A stretch of 64,000 nucleotides of DNA, from contig CAWACW010000017.1 in NCBI GenBank assembly GCA_963780635.1, positions 1 to 64,000 of the forward strand, written 5' to 3'. Position numbers and translations under genes: made by a program. Each line of letters opens with the position of its first letter. Within the stretch, counting starts at the first letter, position 1. This DNA comes from DATEPR01 sp963780635 (GTDB taxonomy: Bacteria > Actinomycetota > Actinomycetes > Mycobacteriales > Pseudonocardiaceae). The notes under the pieces were generated by a model, which was given only the letters and a program-made list of their open reading frames with translations, made no database searches and had not been told where the DNA came from. Of the stretch, positions 7,676 to 18,602 are shown one piece after another.

Positions 7676-10600
7676 ATGGAGAAGACGACCGGAATCCTTG
7701 TGGCGACCATCCTCCTCCTGGCTGGCGCCCTCGCGCCGTTCGCCGGCGCCCAGGGCACCACGGCGACCATCGTCGGCACGATCACCGATGCGAGCGGCGG
7801 CGCGCTGCCCGGCGCGCTCGTCACGGCGCGCAACGCCGACACCGGTCTGGCCCGCAGCGTGCCGGCCGGCGAGGCCGGCGCCTACCGCCTCGAGTTCCTG
7901 CCGATCGGCAACTACGTCGTCGAGGCGACGCTCGATGGATTCAAGACGCGTGCATCGCAGCGGCATCGTCCTGCGCGTCTCCGACACCGTGCGCGTGGAC
8001 GTCGTCGCTGGAGATCGGCGCGCTCGCCGAGATGGTGACCGTGACCGCCGCGGCGCCGCTGGTCAATACCAGCACCGCCGAAGATCGGGCGGACGATCGA
8101 AGCCGCGGCGATCGCCGAACTGCCGCTGGTCGACCGCAACGTCTACTCGCTGCTCGATCTGACGCCAGGCGTGCAGTCCAACAACAACGGCGTCGTCGGC
8201 GGCGTCGACCGGCACCAGCTCGCTCGTGCTCGGCTACCCCGAGCAGCGCACGCTGATCAACGGCGGCGCCGACGGCGGCACCGGCTCGGTGAACTACTAC
8301 CTCGACGGCGGCATCAACATGACCGGGCTGCGCAACACCGGCAACATCCTGCCCAACCCGGACGCCATTCAGGAGTTCAAGGTCCAGACCAACAGCTACA
8401 GCGTGGAATACGGCCGTTTCGCCAGCGGCGTCATCAACGTCGTCACCAAGTCGGGGACGAACGAGTATCACGGCTCGGTCTTCGATTTCCTGCGCGCCGG
8501 ACGAGTTCAACGCCAAGGACTGGGGATCGTCAGCTCGATACGCCGCCGCTCGACCGCAAACAGTTCGGCGGCGTCGTCGGCGGGCCGCTCGCTGAAAGAC
8601 CGGACCTTCTTCTTCGCCTCCTACTCGGGGCTGCGTCAGACCACCAGCACGTTCCTGAACAACGCCGTCGTGCCGACCGCGCTCGAGCGCACCGGCGACT
8701 TCACGCAGTCGGCGACCAAGCCGGTCGATCCGGCGACCGGACAGGCCGTTCGTCTGCAACGGCGTCGCCGACGTGATCTGCGCCAACCGCATCGATCCGG
8801 TGGCCGCGAAGATCATCAACGACTACATCCCGCTCGCCAACGTGCCGGGCAACATCTGGCAGGGCTACGTGCACAGCCCGTTCGACTCCGACGAGTTCCT
8901 GCTGAAGGTCGACCACCAGATCAACGACGCCCACCGCCTCACCGGCAGCTATTTCATCACCGGCGGCACGAACACCGTCGCGGCCGGCACCGGCAACCTG
9001 CCGTGGGCCAGCCAGCAGTTCAACTGGCGCCAGCACAACGTCAACGTCAGCGACACGTGGATCGTCAACGCGCAGCCGGATCAACCAGGCGTGGTTCAGC
9101 TACACGCGCAACTTCGGCGGCCGCCTGAATCTGCCCGCAGACGTCGCTGGCCGATCTCGGATCGGCGTTCAAGATCCAGGGCGCGCCGTCGCTGCCGCAG
9201 ATCACCGTCAGCGGCTACTTCACGCTGTCGAACGCGATCGGCGGGCCGACCGCCGGCGGCAATTTCTACTCCGGCCGCGACGTCTTCAGCTGGACGCACG
9301 GGCCGCCACGCCGTCAAGCTCGGCGGCGAGCTCTCGCTCAACAAGACGATCCAGGACACGCTGCTCAACAACTACGGCGTCTTCACCTTCAACAACAGCG
9401 TCACGAGGAACGCGCTGGCGGACTTCAGATCGGCATTCCGAGCGCGGTCATCGCAGGACGCGCCGGTCACCGCCTACTGGAACAGCTGGTACGGCGCGGC
9501 CTTCGTGCAGGACGACTTCCGCCTCAACGGCGCGCGTGACGCTCAACCTCGGCTTGCGCTGGGATGTGCAGACGCCGGGCACCGATCCGCTCAACCGGTT
9601 CACGACCTATGTGCCCGGCCAGAAATCCACCGTCAATCCCGGCGGCGCCGGTCGGGCAGCTGTTCTACGGCGACCCCGGCATCGAGCGCGGCGTGATCAA
9701 GACGGCCTGGAATCACGTGTCGCCGCGCGTCGGCCTGGTCTGGGATCCGACCGGCGACGGCAAGACGTCGGTCCGCGCCGCGGCGGGCATGTTCTACGGC
9801 AGCATCTCGGGCAACGAGTGGAACACGATGACCAACTTTCAGCCGTGGTCGACGCGGCTGACCTTCACCAACACCAACCCGAGGACGAGCGCGACCGGCG
9901 TGCCGCTCGGCGCCTCGCTCAGCAACCCGTACAACGCGTATCGTCGGCGGCGCCCCCTTCCCCTACAACGGCGCGTTCGCCAACGGCGGCGGCATCTTCG
10001 GCGTGTCGCAGGATTTCAGGTGGGCGCACTCGTATCAGACCAACGTCGGCGATCGAGCGCCAGATCGGCCGATCGCTGAGCGTCGGCGCGGCCTACGTCG
10101 GCATCGTTCAACCGCGACCTGCCCTTCGCCCGCGACGTGAACTACCCGGTGGTCAACGCCACCGCGACCAACGCCGGCGCGAACATCCTGGCGCGGCGGC
10201 CCAATCCGGCGTTCGGCGCCGTGCTGCTGCATCGACTCGGACCAGACCTCCGCCTACAACGGCCTGCAGATCACGGCCGCCTCGCGCCCGTGGCACCACG
10301 TCAGCTTCCACGGCTTCTACACGCTGAGCAAGACGATGACGAGCGCGCAGCTGCAGAACAACACCACGCAGGGCCTGGCGCAGAACTACAGCAATCTCGC
10401 GGAGGACTACGGCCGCGCCGACACCGACCAGCGCCACGTCTTCAACCTGAGCGCGAACTGGGACATCGACTACTACCGCGGCGGCAACGCCGTCGTCGCG
10501 CAACGTGATCAACGGCTGGAGCCTTTCGCCGGTCATCAAGCTGCGCAGCGGCCTGCCGTTCACCGTCACCAACAACAGCGTCGACGCCAATCTCGACGGC

Positions 10601-10979
10601 GTCACCGCAACGATCGCGCGCAGTTGATCGGCGATCCGAGCCTCGCCGATCCCGTCGGCGGCGCAGTGGTTCAACACCGCCGCGTTCACGCAGAACCGGG
10701 TGGTCACCGGCGTCGCCACCGACGGCAACTCGGCGCGCAACCTGCTCGACGGGCCGTGCGTACCACAGCGTCGACATGGCGCTGTCGCGCGACTTCCGCC
10801 TGCAGAGTCGCATCAAGCTCACGTTCCGGGCGGAAGGCACGAACGTCTTCAACATGGTGAGCCTCGGACAGCCGGGCAGCGCGGTTCCCGCCGCGGGCAC
10901 GACCTCCGCCACCTTCGGCGTGATTCGCACCGCCAACTCGATGCGCAAGATGCAGTTCGGGCTGCGCCTGACGTTCTGA
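7676..10979 (+). CDS. TonB-dependent receptor with carboxypeptidase-like N-domain, many frameshifts
   Basis: Outer-membrane importer of about 1,100 residues, the Oar-like type common in Acidobacteria. A GAGGAG site precedes GTG 7673/ATG 7676. A signal peptide (MEKTTGILVATILLLAGALA) precedes a carboxypeptidase-regulatory-like beta domain (ATIVGTITDASGGALPGALV), a plug (EIGALAEMVTVTAAAPLVNT, then GVINVVTKSGTNEYHG) and a long barrel. It ends MRKMQFGLRLTF, with a terminal Phe as barrel proteins have. About twenty frame changes are needed. Most are cured by dropping one base, for example near 8503, 8757, 9078, 9648, 9947, 10230 and 10670. Its position opposite the kdu genes suggests import of oligouronides. 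Confidence 0.8.
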
Positions 10980-11022
10980 GAACGGCTGTCACATTCCGGC
11001 GACGCCGTTCGTCTATACAGGT

Positions 11023-11499
11023 ATGAAGCCACGTATCAACTACACCACCCACACGCCGGACCTGATGAAGCGGCTGTTCGAGATGTCGCAGGCCAGCGCG
11101 AAGGGATCCCTCGGCCACACGCTGGCGGATCTGGTCCACATCCGGGCCTCTCAGCTCAACGGCTGCGCCTTCTGCCTGGACATGCACGTCAAGGAAGCGA
11201 CGATCCACGGCGAGCGAGCGCTGCGTCTCCACCACATTGCGGTCTGGCGCGAGTCGCCGCTGTTTTCCGAAAAGGAACGGGCCGTGCTGGAGTGGACCGA
11301 GGCGGTGACGACGCTGTCGGCGCCGCTCTCGGACGAATTGTTCGAGCGGGTGCGCCAGCATCTGTCGGAACAGGAAATGGCCGATCTGACCTTTGCGATC
11401 GGGATCATCAATTTCTGGAACCGGTTGAACATCAGCTCTCCGGCGACGCCCGGATCGATGGACGCCATGCTGGGCTTGACGGCGGCGGGGTTGACCTGA
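11023..11499 (+). CDS. AhpD-like carboxymuconolactone decarboxylase family protein
   Basis: Intact, 158 residues. The family signature is the CxxC redox pair in NGCAFCLDMHVKEA with the following His, a peroxidase-like active site. It starts MKPRINYTTHTPDLMKRLFE. Proteins of this subgroup are annotated as alkylhydroperoxidases, but the substrate is unknown. It lies 43 bases after the receptor stop and has no frameshift, unlike the receptor. Confidence 0.85.
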   Translation: MKPRINYTTHTPDLMKRLFEMSQASAKGSLGHTLADLVHIRASQLNGCAFCLDMHVKEATIHGERALRLHHIAVWRESPLFSEKERAVLEWTEAVTTLSAPLSDELFERVRQHLSEQEMADLTFAIGIINFWNRLNISSPATPGSMDAMLGLTAAGLT

Positions 11500-11515
11500 G
11501 TAGATTACGGGCGAC

Positions 11516-12516
11516 GTGGATCGCCGAACATTTCTCCAACACACGGGCGCGGCGCTCGCGGTGGTGTCCTCGCCGTCAGCGATGGCGGCGCAGAGCGCGC
11601 CGTGCCGTCGTCGACGCCGATCAAGACGGTGCGCACGCCGATCCTGGAGATCGGCTATCACGAGAGCGGCCCCGCGAACGGCGTGCCGGTCATCCTGCTC
11701 CACGGCTTCCCGGACGATGCGCATGCCTATGATGGCGTGGCGCCGATTCTCGCCAAGGCCGGCCACCGCGCCTTGTCGGTCTACCTGCGCGGCTACGGGC
11801 CGACCCGCTTCCTCGACGCCCGCGCGCCGAAGACCGCGGAGCAGGCCGCGATCGGCCAGGACGTGATCGACTTCGCCGACGCGCTCTAGCTGCCGCCGTT
11901 CGTCGTCGCCGGCTTCGACTGGGGCGGCCGCGCCGCCGGCGTCGCGGCGGCCCTGCATCCCGACCGCGTTCGCGCCGCGGTGCTCGATCGGCGGCTACTC
12001 CATCCAGAACACCGTCACGCCGCCAACCGGCGCGCCAAACCCCGAGGGCGTGCGCCGCGGCTGGTATCAGTGGTATTTCAACACCGAGGTCGGCCGCGCC
12101 GGGCTGGAGAAGAACCGCCGCGGACTCTGTGAGTTGATGTGGCGCGAGTGGTCGCCGACGTGGCGGTTCACGCCGGAGCTCTACGCGCAGACCGCGGCGT
12201 CGTTCGACAACCCGGACTTCGTCGGCTGCGTGATCCACTCGTACCGCCACCGGAACTTCAACGCCGAGGGTGAGGCCCGCTTTCTCGACACCGAGCGGCG
12301 GCTGGCGACGCGTCCGCCGATCGCGGTGCCGACGATCATCCTGCACGGCGGCGACGACTCGTTCGGCGCCCCTCAGCGGCGATCTCAGCCGGCGAGCGCG
12401 CCACATTTCCCCGGCTCGTGGACAAGCGGATCGTCGCCGGCGCCGGCCACTTCGTCCCGCACGAGAAGCCAGAGCCGGTCGCGCAGGCGATCATCGATGT
12501 CATCCAGAAGAGCTGA
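11516..12516 (+). CDS. Tat-exported alpha/beta hydrolase, frameshifted with an internal stop
   Basis: GTG 11516 gives MDRRTFLQHTGAALAVVSSP, a twin-arginine signal. The body then reads VILLHGFPDDAHAYD (oxyanion His-Gly), SVYLRGYGPTR and, after a TAG at 11887-11889, FVVAGFDWGGRAAGVAAALHP, where the nucleophile is Asp in GFDWGG. The C-terminus is AGAGHFVPHEKPEPVAQAII, supplying the catalytic His. A D-H pair of this kind is typical of epoxide hydrolase or dehalogenase relatives. At least three frame changes plus the stop are present and look like sequence errors. Confidence 0.7.
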
Positions 12517-13390
12517 TCGACGACTGCTCGTTTGCCTGAGCCTGGCTGTCTTCGTCGCGCGCACTGCGGCGGCTGCCGACGTGGTCATCGGCGACGGCAA
12601 GACGCAACCCGAGAGCCTGGCCGTTGCCGGCGGCGTGCTGTTCGTCGGCAGCGCCAGCACGCCGTTCGTCTACAAAGTCGCCGCGGGCTCGACGACCGCG
12701 GAGAAGTTCATCGATGCCAGCGCCGAAGGCCCCGGCACCTTCTTCCTCGGCATGCTGGCGGACGCCGCAACCAACACGTTGTGGACGTGCCAGCTCGCGC
12801 CGGTTCCCAACACGACGCCGCCGCAGCGGCGCAGCGCGCTGCGCGCGTTCGACCTCCGAACCGGCGCGCAGAAGCTCCGCTGGACCCTGCCCGGCGATAG
12901 CAACGTCTGCAACGATTTCGTGGTCGGCCCGGACAAGGCGCTCTACATCAGCGACACGAGCAATGGCCGAATCTACAAGCTCCCGGCGGGCGCGTCCGCG
13001 GCGACGCTGTTCCTGGAAGACGCACAAGCGCTGATCGGCATCGACGGGATCACGTTTCTGAACGGCACGCTTTACGTCAACAACGTTCGCTCGAACAAGA
13101 TCTACCGCGTCCCGGTCGACGCCGCCGGCAAGCCGGCGCAAGTGGTTGAGATCACGCTTGACCAACCGCTGCGAGGGCCGGACGGCATGCGCGCCGCGAA
13201 TGGGAAACTCCTCGTCGCCGAGAACGGCAGCGGCAAGATCACGGCGATCACGGTGACCGGTGACAAAGGCAGCGTAACCGTCCTTAAAGAAGGGCTGAAG
13301 ACGCCGACCGCTGTTGAGCCTGCGGGCGACCTGATCTGGATCGCCGAGCGCGGCGCCGGCCAGGCCGTCTCGATTCCGATGCCGAAATAG
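12497..13390 (+). CDS. Secreted beta-propeller (SMP-30/NHL-like) protein
   Basis: Intact 297-residue protein. MSSRRADRRLLVCLSLAVFV starts a signal peptide, followed by repeated propeller blades such as NDFVVGPDKALYISDTSNGR and DGITFLNGTLYVNNVRSNKI. It overlaps the hydrolase by 20 bases, suggesting coupled translation. The family includes lactonases and sugar-binding proteins; the substrate cannot be told from the sequence. Confidence 0.72.
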   Translation: MSSRRADRRLLVCLSLAVFVARTAAAADVVIGDGKTQPESLAVAGGVLFVGSASTPFVYKVAAGSTTAEKFIDASAEGPGTFFLGMLADAATNTLWTCQLAPVPNTTPPQRRSALRAFDLRTGAQKLRWTLPGDSNVCNDFVVGPDKALYISDTSNGRIYKLPAGASAATLFLEDAQALIGIDGITFLNGTLYVNNVRSNKIYRVPVDAAGKPAQVVEITLDQPLRGPDGMRAANGKLLVAENGSGKITAITVTGDKGSVTVLKEGLKTPTAVEPAGDLIWIAERGAGQAVSIPMPK

Positions 13391-13405
13391 ATCCAGAATA
13401 CGAAG

Positions 13406-13883
13406 ATGACGCCAAAGAACACGATCTGCCTGTGGTACGACAAGGACGCGCACGAGGCGGCGAATTTCTACGCCGCGACCTTTCCGGACAGCAAGGTGAC
13501 CGCCGTTCACAAGGCGCCCAGCGACTTCCCGAGCGGCAAGAAGGGCGACGTGCTGACGGTGGAGTTCACCGTCGTGGGCATCCCCTGTCATGGGCCTCAA
13601 CGGCGGCCCGATGTTCAAGCACAGCGAGGCGTTCTCCTTCCAGATCGCGACCGACAATCAGGAAGAGACGGACCGCTACTGGAACGCGATCGTCGGCAAC
13701 GGCGGCAAGGAAAGCGAGTGCGGCTGGTGCAAGGATCGCTGGGGCCTCTCCTGGCAGATCACCCCGCGCGCGCTCACCGATGCGCTGGCGGCTGGCGGCG
13801 CCGAGGCGAAGCGCGCGTTCGACGCGATGATGACGATGAAGAAGATCGACGTCGCCAAGATCGAGGCGGCGCGGCGAGGCTGA
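13406..13883 (+). CDS. VOC/PhnB-like metalloenzyme fold protein, one frameshift
   Basis: About 158 residues. NTICLWYDKDAHEAANFYAA, then MGLNGGPMFKHSEAFSFQIA and CGWCKDRWGLSWQITP are the segments of PhnB-like glyoxalase-fold proteins, often mislabelled demethylubiquinone methyltransferases. An extra base near 13588 (in CCCTGTCATGGG) breaks the frame; removing it gives GIPCMGLNGG. The function is unknown. Confidence 0.8.
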
Positions 13884-13895
13884 CGGAGCGCGGCG

Positions 13896-14540
13896 TCAGG
13901 CGTGCGGCGCCCAGGACTTGTCGCCCGGCGCGTACGGCGCGTTGGGATCGAACCGGCCGGGCGATTCGACGTAGCGCATCGCGCGCGTGTAGCCGATCTC
14001 CGACGTGAAATAGCCGAGGAGTGCGAGCTCCTTGATCAACCGGAAGTAATGCGCCGGCTCCTCGCTCTCAGGCGGGGCCGCCGGCGCGCGCACGCGACGC
14101 TTGGGCGCACGATCCTCCATCACCGCATGTTGTTCGCGGTCGAGCGCTTCCACAACCGATAGCCGCTGCGCCGCCGATGCCTGCATGAAGGCGACGCCGT
14201 GCGCCTGGCGGCACGCGTCATCGACTTGCCGCAGACCGCGCTGAAACACCACGCGCGTCGGCTCGTCGTACGCTTCGCTGACCATCAGCGCCATGAACGC
14301 GCCAACTCTTGCCGCCTTCGCGCCTGGCGTCGACGTCTCCGGCAGGATGGTCTCGGCGATCTCGTCGAGCAGCGCCACATCGGCGGCGGTGAACACGCCG
14401 ACGCCTTGCGCCATCGCCTGTTCGATCGCCGCGGGTTCGAACGACAACGCGAACAAGCGATCACCGCCGGCCAGCGTCGCGCCACCGAGAAGAGCGGCGA
14501 CACGCTGCACCGCCTCGCGCCTGCTGATGTGAATGTTCAC
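13896..14540 (-). CDS. Gluconate 2-dehydrogenase subunit 3 family protein
   Basis: Intact, 214 residues from GTG 14540. The N-terminus NIHISRREAVQRVAALLGGA is a twin-arginine-type signal. The DVALLDEIAETILPETSTPG segment is the family hallmark. It overlaps the end of the GMC oxidoreductase gene by four bases (GTGA). Such pairs form a membrane-associated sugar or alcohol dehydrogenase in which this small subunit escorts the flavoprotein through the Tat system. Confidence 0.87.
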   Translation of the reverse strand: MNIHISRREAVQRVAALLGGATLAGGDRLFALSFEPAAIEQAMAQGVGVFTAADVALLDEIAETILPETSTPGAKAARVGAFMALMVSEAYDEPTRVVFQRGLRQVDDACRQAHGVAFMQASAAQRLSVVEALDREQHAVMEDRAPKRRVRAPAAPPESEEPAHYFRLIKELALLGYFTSEIGYTRAMRYVESPGRFDPNAPYAPGDKSWAPHA

Positions 14541-16227
14541 AGGTTGCCTCGCTTCAACTCGTCGACCGCGAACTCCGCCGCGCGGGCGGTCAGCGCCATG
14601 TAGGTGAGCGACGGATTCTGGCATGCGGACGACACCATGCACGAGCCGTCGGTGACGAAGACGTTCGGCGCAGTCCCACACCTGGTTGTGTGCGTTGAGC
14701 ACCGAGGTCTTGGGATCGCGGCCCATGCGCGCCGTGCCCATCTCGTGGATGCCCATGCCGGGGAACGTACGTGTTGTCGTAGACGTCGCACGTTCTTCAC
14801 GCCGGTCGCCTCGAGCATCTCGGCCATGTCGTTCATCATGTCCTTGCGCATCAGGCGCTCGTTCTCGCCGGTGGCGCAGTCGATCGTGACGACGGGCAGG
14901 CCCCACTTGTCCTTCTTCGTTCTCGTCGAGCGAGATCTGGTTCGCGTGGTTCGGCAGCATCTCGCCGAACGCGGTGCGCGCCGATCGTCCACGCGCCGGG
15001 CGTCGCCATCTCGTCCTTGAACGCGCCGCCGACGCCGAGCTCCGCCACCGCGCGCGACCAGCCCTCGCGGCTCGCGCTGCCCTGGTAGCCGAAGCCGCGC
15101 AGGTAGTCGCGCTTGTCGCCGAAGAGGTTGCGGTAGCGCGGGATGTAGAAGCCGGTCGGCCGGCGGCCGTAGACGTCGTGGTCCGTCAGACCGTCGATCG
15201 TCCCGTTCGCGCCGACGCGGAAGTGATGGTCCATCAGGTTGTGGCCGAGCTCGCCCGAGCTGCTGCCGAGCCCACCGGGCCACACGTCGGTGGCGGAGCG
15301 CATCAGCAGCCACGTGCGAGTTGATCGTCGACGCGCAGAGGAAGACGACCTTCGCCGAGTAGACCGTCGGTGCGTTGGTCGCCGCGTCGATCGCGCGCAC
15401 GCCGGTGGCGCGCTTGCGGCTGCGTCGTAGACCACTTCGGTGACGATCGACAACGGCTTGAGCGTGAGACGTCCGGTCGTCGCCGCGGCCGGCAGCGTGG
15501 ACGACTGCGTGCTGAAGTAGGCGCCGTACGGGCAGCCGAGCCAGCACGCGTTGCGATACTGGCAGCGCCCGCGGCCCGGCAGCGGCTGCGTCGGGTTGGC
15601 GATGCGGCCGGGAATCAGGCGGCGCCGGCCGCCGAACTGCTTCTTCAGGCGCCCGGCGATCCGCTCTTCGCCGCAGTTGAGCGGCATCGCGGGCTGGAAC
15701 TGTCCGTCGGGAAGCTGCGGCAGTCCTTCGACCGAGCCGGAGATGCCCGCGAAGCGTTCGACGTGGTCGTACCACGGCGCGATCTCGGCGTAGCGAATCG
15801 GCCAGTCGATCGCGATGCCTTCCTTCGCGTTGGCCTCGAAGTCGAGATCGCCCAGGCGATAGCTCTGGCGTCCCCACATGAGCGAGCGGCCGCCGACCTG
15901 ATAGCCGCGATACCAGTCGAAGCGCTTGACCTCGGTGTACGGCGAGTCCTTCTCGTTCACCCAGAAGTCGAGATTCTTTTCGTTGAGCGGATAGTCGCGC
16001 TTGAGGACCGGATACGCCTCTTCCATCGCGTGGGTGCGGCCGCCGCGATGCGGATATTCCCACGGCGCCTTGCGCGCGTTGACGTAGTCCTTGACGTGCT
16101 CGATGTTCTTGCCGCGCTCGAGCAGCAGGACGCGGAGGCCGTTTTCGGTGAGCTCCTTGGCCGCCCAGCCGCCGGAGATGCCGGAGCCGACGACGATCGC
16201 GTCAAACGCTTCGGGCTGTGGCTGCAT
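14537..16227 (-). CDS. GMC-family flavin oxidoreductase, frameshifted
   Basis: About 560 residues. FDAIVVGSGISGGWAAKELT is the FAD-binding GxGxxG motif. RGYQVGGRSLMWGRQSYRLG and CQYRNACWLGCPYGAYFSTQ follow in the same frame. The C-terminus NVFVTDGSCMVSSACQNPSL with a distal His/Asn region is typical of GMC sugar dehydrogenases. Frame changes occur near 15420, 15320, 14990, 14925, 14780 and 14690. With the overlapping subunit-3 gene it probably oxidises a sugar or sugar acid in the periplasm. Confidence 0.82.
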
Positions 16228-16439
16228 TTCGCGCCATCTTAGACGCGAAGTCCGGCCGGCACAACAGGCCTCCGCCGATGCTGGCGAATCACCGCTTCCA
16301 GGTCGGCATCGCCATCACGCAGCTGATTGGTAAACTGCAGACGACGACACACCCGTGATGCTCGAACACCTCGCGAAGCATGTCGATGGTGTCCTGACTG
16401 GTGTTGAAGCGTCGTCGCGGCGGCATTAGCTCGCCGCGT

Positions 16440-17755
16440 TCACTCGTAGCGCAGCGCGATCACCGGATCGAGCCGGGTCGCCTTCCGCGCCGGCCAGAAG
16501 CAGGCGGCGACGGAGACGACGAGCATCACGAGCGCGATCGCGGCAATCGTTAGCGGATCGCGCGAGCTGGTCTGCACCAACAGGCTCTGCAAGAGCCGGC
16601 CGACGCCGAAAGCACCCGCGACACCAAGCGGCAATCCGATCGCGAGCTGCAGCAGCGATCGGCGCAGCACCAGCCACAGCACCTGCTCCGGCTGCGCACC
16701 GAGCGCCATCCGGATGCCGATCTCGGAGGTGCGCTGCGACACCGAATATGCGGTCACCGCATAGAGGCCGACCGCCGACAGGACGAGCGCGATCACAGCG
16801 AAAATCGTGAACATCGATCCGAAGACGCGCATCGGCCATCGCATCTGCGCCAGCCGCGCATCCATCGTCTGGATGTCGAACAGCGGCAGATCGGGCTCGA
16901 CGATCCGCATCTCCTCGCGCACCAGCGGCGTGACTGTTCCCGGCTCGGCCGCCGTCCGCACGATCAGCACCGAGAAACGCTGCGGGTCGGCGCGGTACGG
17001 CACATAGACGATCGGATCCGGATCCGGCTTGTCGAAGTCGCGCTGCCGTACGTTCGGCACGATGCCGACAATCGACGCGTCGAGGGGTAGCGGCTGATTC
17101 GGTCCGGGCGGACCGGTGTCCACCAGATGAATCCGGCGGCCGATCGGATCCTCGCCGGAGAAATGCATCGCGACGAATCGCTGATTGACGATCGCGGTCG
17201 GAGACGTCGGCGTACCGTCCTGATCGGTGAAGGCGCGGCCGCGGACGACCGGCAGCCGCATGGTTTCGAAGTAACTGCCGCTGACGATGACCGTCGTGAC
17301 CTCGGGGACGGGCACGCCGACCGGCTGGGCCCGCCCTTCGACCGACAGCTGCCTCAGAAAACCGCCCTGCATCGGCGCGTTCGTCGTCAGACCGGCCGAC
17401 TGGATTGCGCGGACGCCGCGCAGCCGCTCCTCGAGGCGCTGGTAGACGGCGGTGCGCGGTTCGCGCTGCGGATATTTCGTGAGCGGCAGGGTCAACCGCA
17501 TCGTCAGCAGGTGCGACGAATCGAAGCCCATGTCCATGCGGTAGAGCGTGAGAAAGCTGCGCATCATGAACCCGGCGCCCGCCAGGAGCACGAGCGTCAG
17601 CACGACTTCGGCGACGATCAGCGCGCTGGTCCAGCGTCGCGCCCGCACGCCGCTGGTGCCGCTGCGCCCGCCGCCTTCTTTCATGACCTCATTAACGTCG
17701 GTCTTCGAGACGTGAAGCGCCGGCGCGAGTCCGAACACAATCGCCGTCCCGATAC
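16440..17755 (-). CDS. ADOP/MacB-type ABC permease, N-terminus missing
   Basis: About 435 residues of an acidobacterial-type permease, in one unbroken frame. It holds FGLAPALHVSKTDVNEVMKE, a first membrane helix (LIVAEVVLTLVLLAGAGFMM), a MacB periplasmic core (QGGFLRQLSVEGRAQPVGVP), and C-terminal FtsX helices with TSEIGIRMALGAQPEQVLW. It ends DPVIALRYE. Full-length homologues are about 800 residues, so roughly half is lost at the join near 17755, where dapF begins on the other strand. Confidence 0.82.
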
Positions 17756-17765
17756 ACGACTTCGT
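17750..17765. other. Chimeric join 2: acidobacterial to gammaproteobacterial sequence
   Basis: The minus-strand permease is cut in front of GTAIVFGLAPAL, and the plus-strand DapF enters without its first residues at FVKMQGLGNDF. The two truncations meet within about 15 bases. Confidence 0.78.
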
Positions 17766-18602
17766 GAAGATGCAGGGGCTGGGCAACGATTTCTGGTCTT
17801 CGACGCCCCGCCGCCGGCATCCGCTTGGACTCCCCAGCAAAATGCGCGCCCTCGCCCATCGGCACACCGGCATCGGCTTCGATCAGGCACTCATGCTGGA
17901 AGCGCCGCGCGACCGCGAACACGCGTGCTTTTACCGGATCTTCAATTCCGACGGCGGCGAAGTCGAGCAATGCGGCAACGGTGCGCGTTGTATCGCCGCG
18001 CTGTTGTATGCGCGCGCGCCCGGCCTCGGCCGCGAGCTCAGCATGGGAGCCCCGGCGGGATCGTGCGCGCCAAGGTGCGCGAGGACGGCTCGGTGTCGGT
18101 GGACATGGGCGTGCCGAATTTCGATCCGGGCGCGGTGCCGCTCGATGTGCCGCGCCGGCGCCGGAGTACGCGTTCAGGTCGACGGGACGGCGTGCGAGAT
18201 CGGCGCCGTGTCCATGGGCAACCCGCACGCAGTGCTGCGGGTGGCGGATGTCAACGCGGCGCAGGTCGAGCGCTTCGGCCCGCCATCGAGCAGCATCCGC
18301 TGTTTCCGCAGCGGGCCAACGTCGGCTTCATGCAAGTGCTCGGATCGCGGGCATATACGCCTGCGGGTGTTCGAGCGCGGGGTCGGCGAGACCCTCGCAT
18401 GCGGCACCGGCGCCTGCGCGGCGGTCGCCGTCGGCCGCCGCAAGGGCGTGCTGGATGCCAGACGTGCGTGTGGATCTTCCGGGCGGCGCCGCGCACGTGT
18501 CTTGGGGAGGGCCCGGCGGCGCACGCTTGGCTCACCGGGCCCGCGACGACGGTGTTCAGAGGATCGATTGAAATAACGGTGATCAGGAGAGCTCAACAAT
18601 GA
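17760..18602 (+). CDS. dapF: Diaminopimelate epimerase, 5' end missing, frameshifted
   Basis: Converts LL- to meso-diaminopimelate for lysine and peptidoglycan. It begins FVKMQGLGNDF without a start codon. One G is missing in the following codon (expected VVFDAP). Both catalytic cysteines are visible: NSDGGEVEQCGNGARC (about 17946-17993) and GETLACGTGACAAVAVGRR (about 18388-18445). At least four further frame changes occur. Its stop overlaps the start of a DUF484 gene (ATGA), the order seen in Gammaproteobacteria such as Xanthomonadales. It does not belong with the actinobacterial dap genes further on. Confidence 0.85.
   Translation, partial: LREDAGAGQRFLVFDAPPPASAWTPQQNARPRPSAHRHRLRSGTHAGSAARPRTRVLLPDLQFRRRRSRAMRQRCALYRRAVVCARARPRPRAQHGSPGGIVRAKVREDGSVSVDMGVPNFDPGAVPLDVPRRRRSTRSGRRDGVRDRRRVHGQPARSAAGGGCQRGAGRALRPAIEQHPLFPQRANVGFMQVLGSRAYTPAGVRARGRRDPRMRHRRLRGGRRRPPQGRAGCQTCVWIFRAAPRTCLGEGPAAHAWLTGPATTVFRGSIEITVIRRAQQ

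Noticed and set aside
16228..16439. Short frame near 16,360 (MLEHLAKHVDGVLTGVEAS)
   Set aside because: About 23 residues, no family recognised and no ribosome site; treated as intergenic.
17127..18602. 491-codon plus-strand frame spanning a chimeric join
   Set aside because: Its first half is antisense to the permease; only its end carries part of frameshifted DapF.
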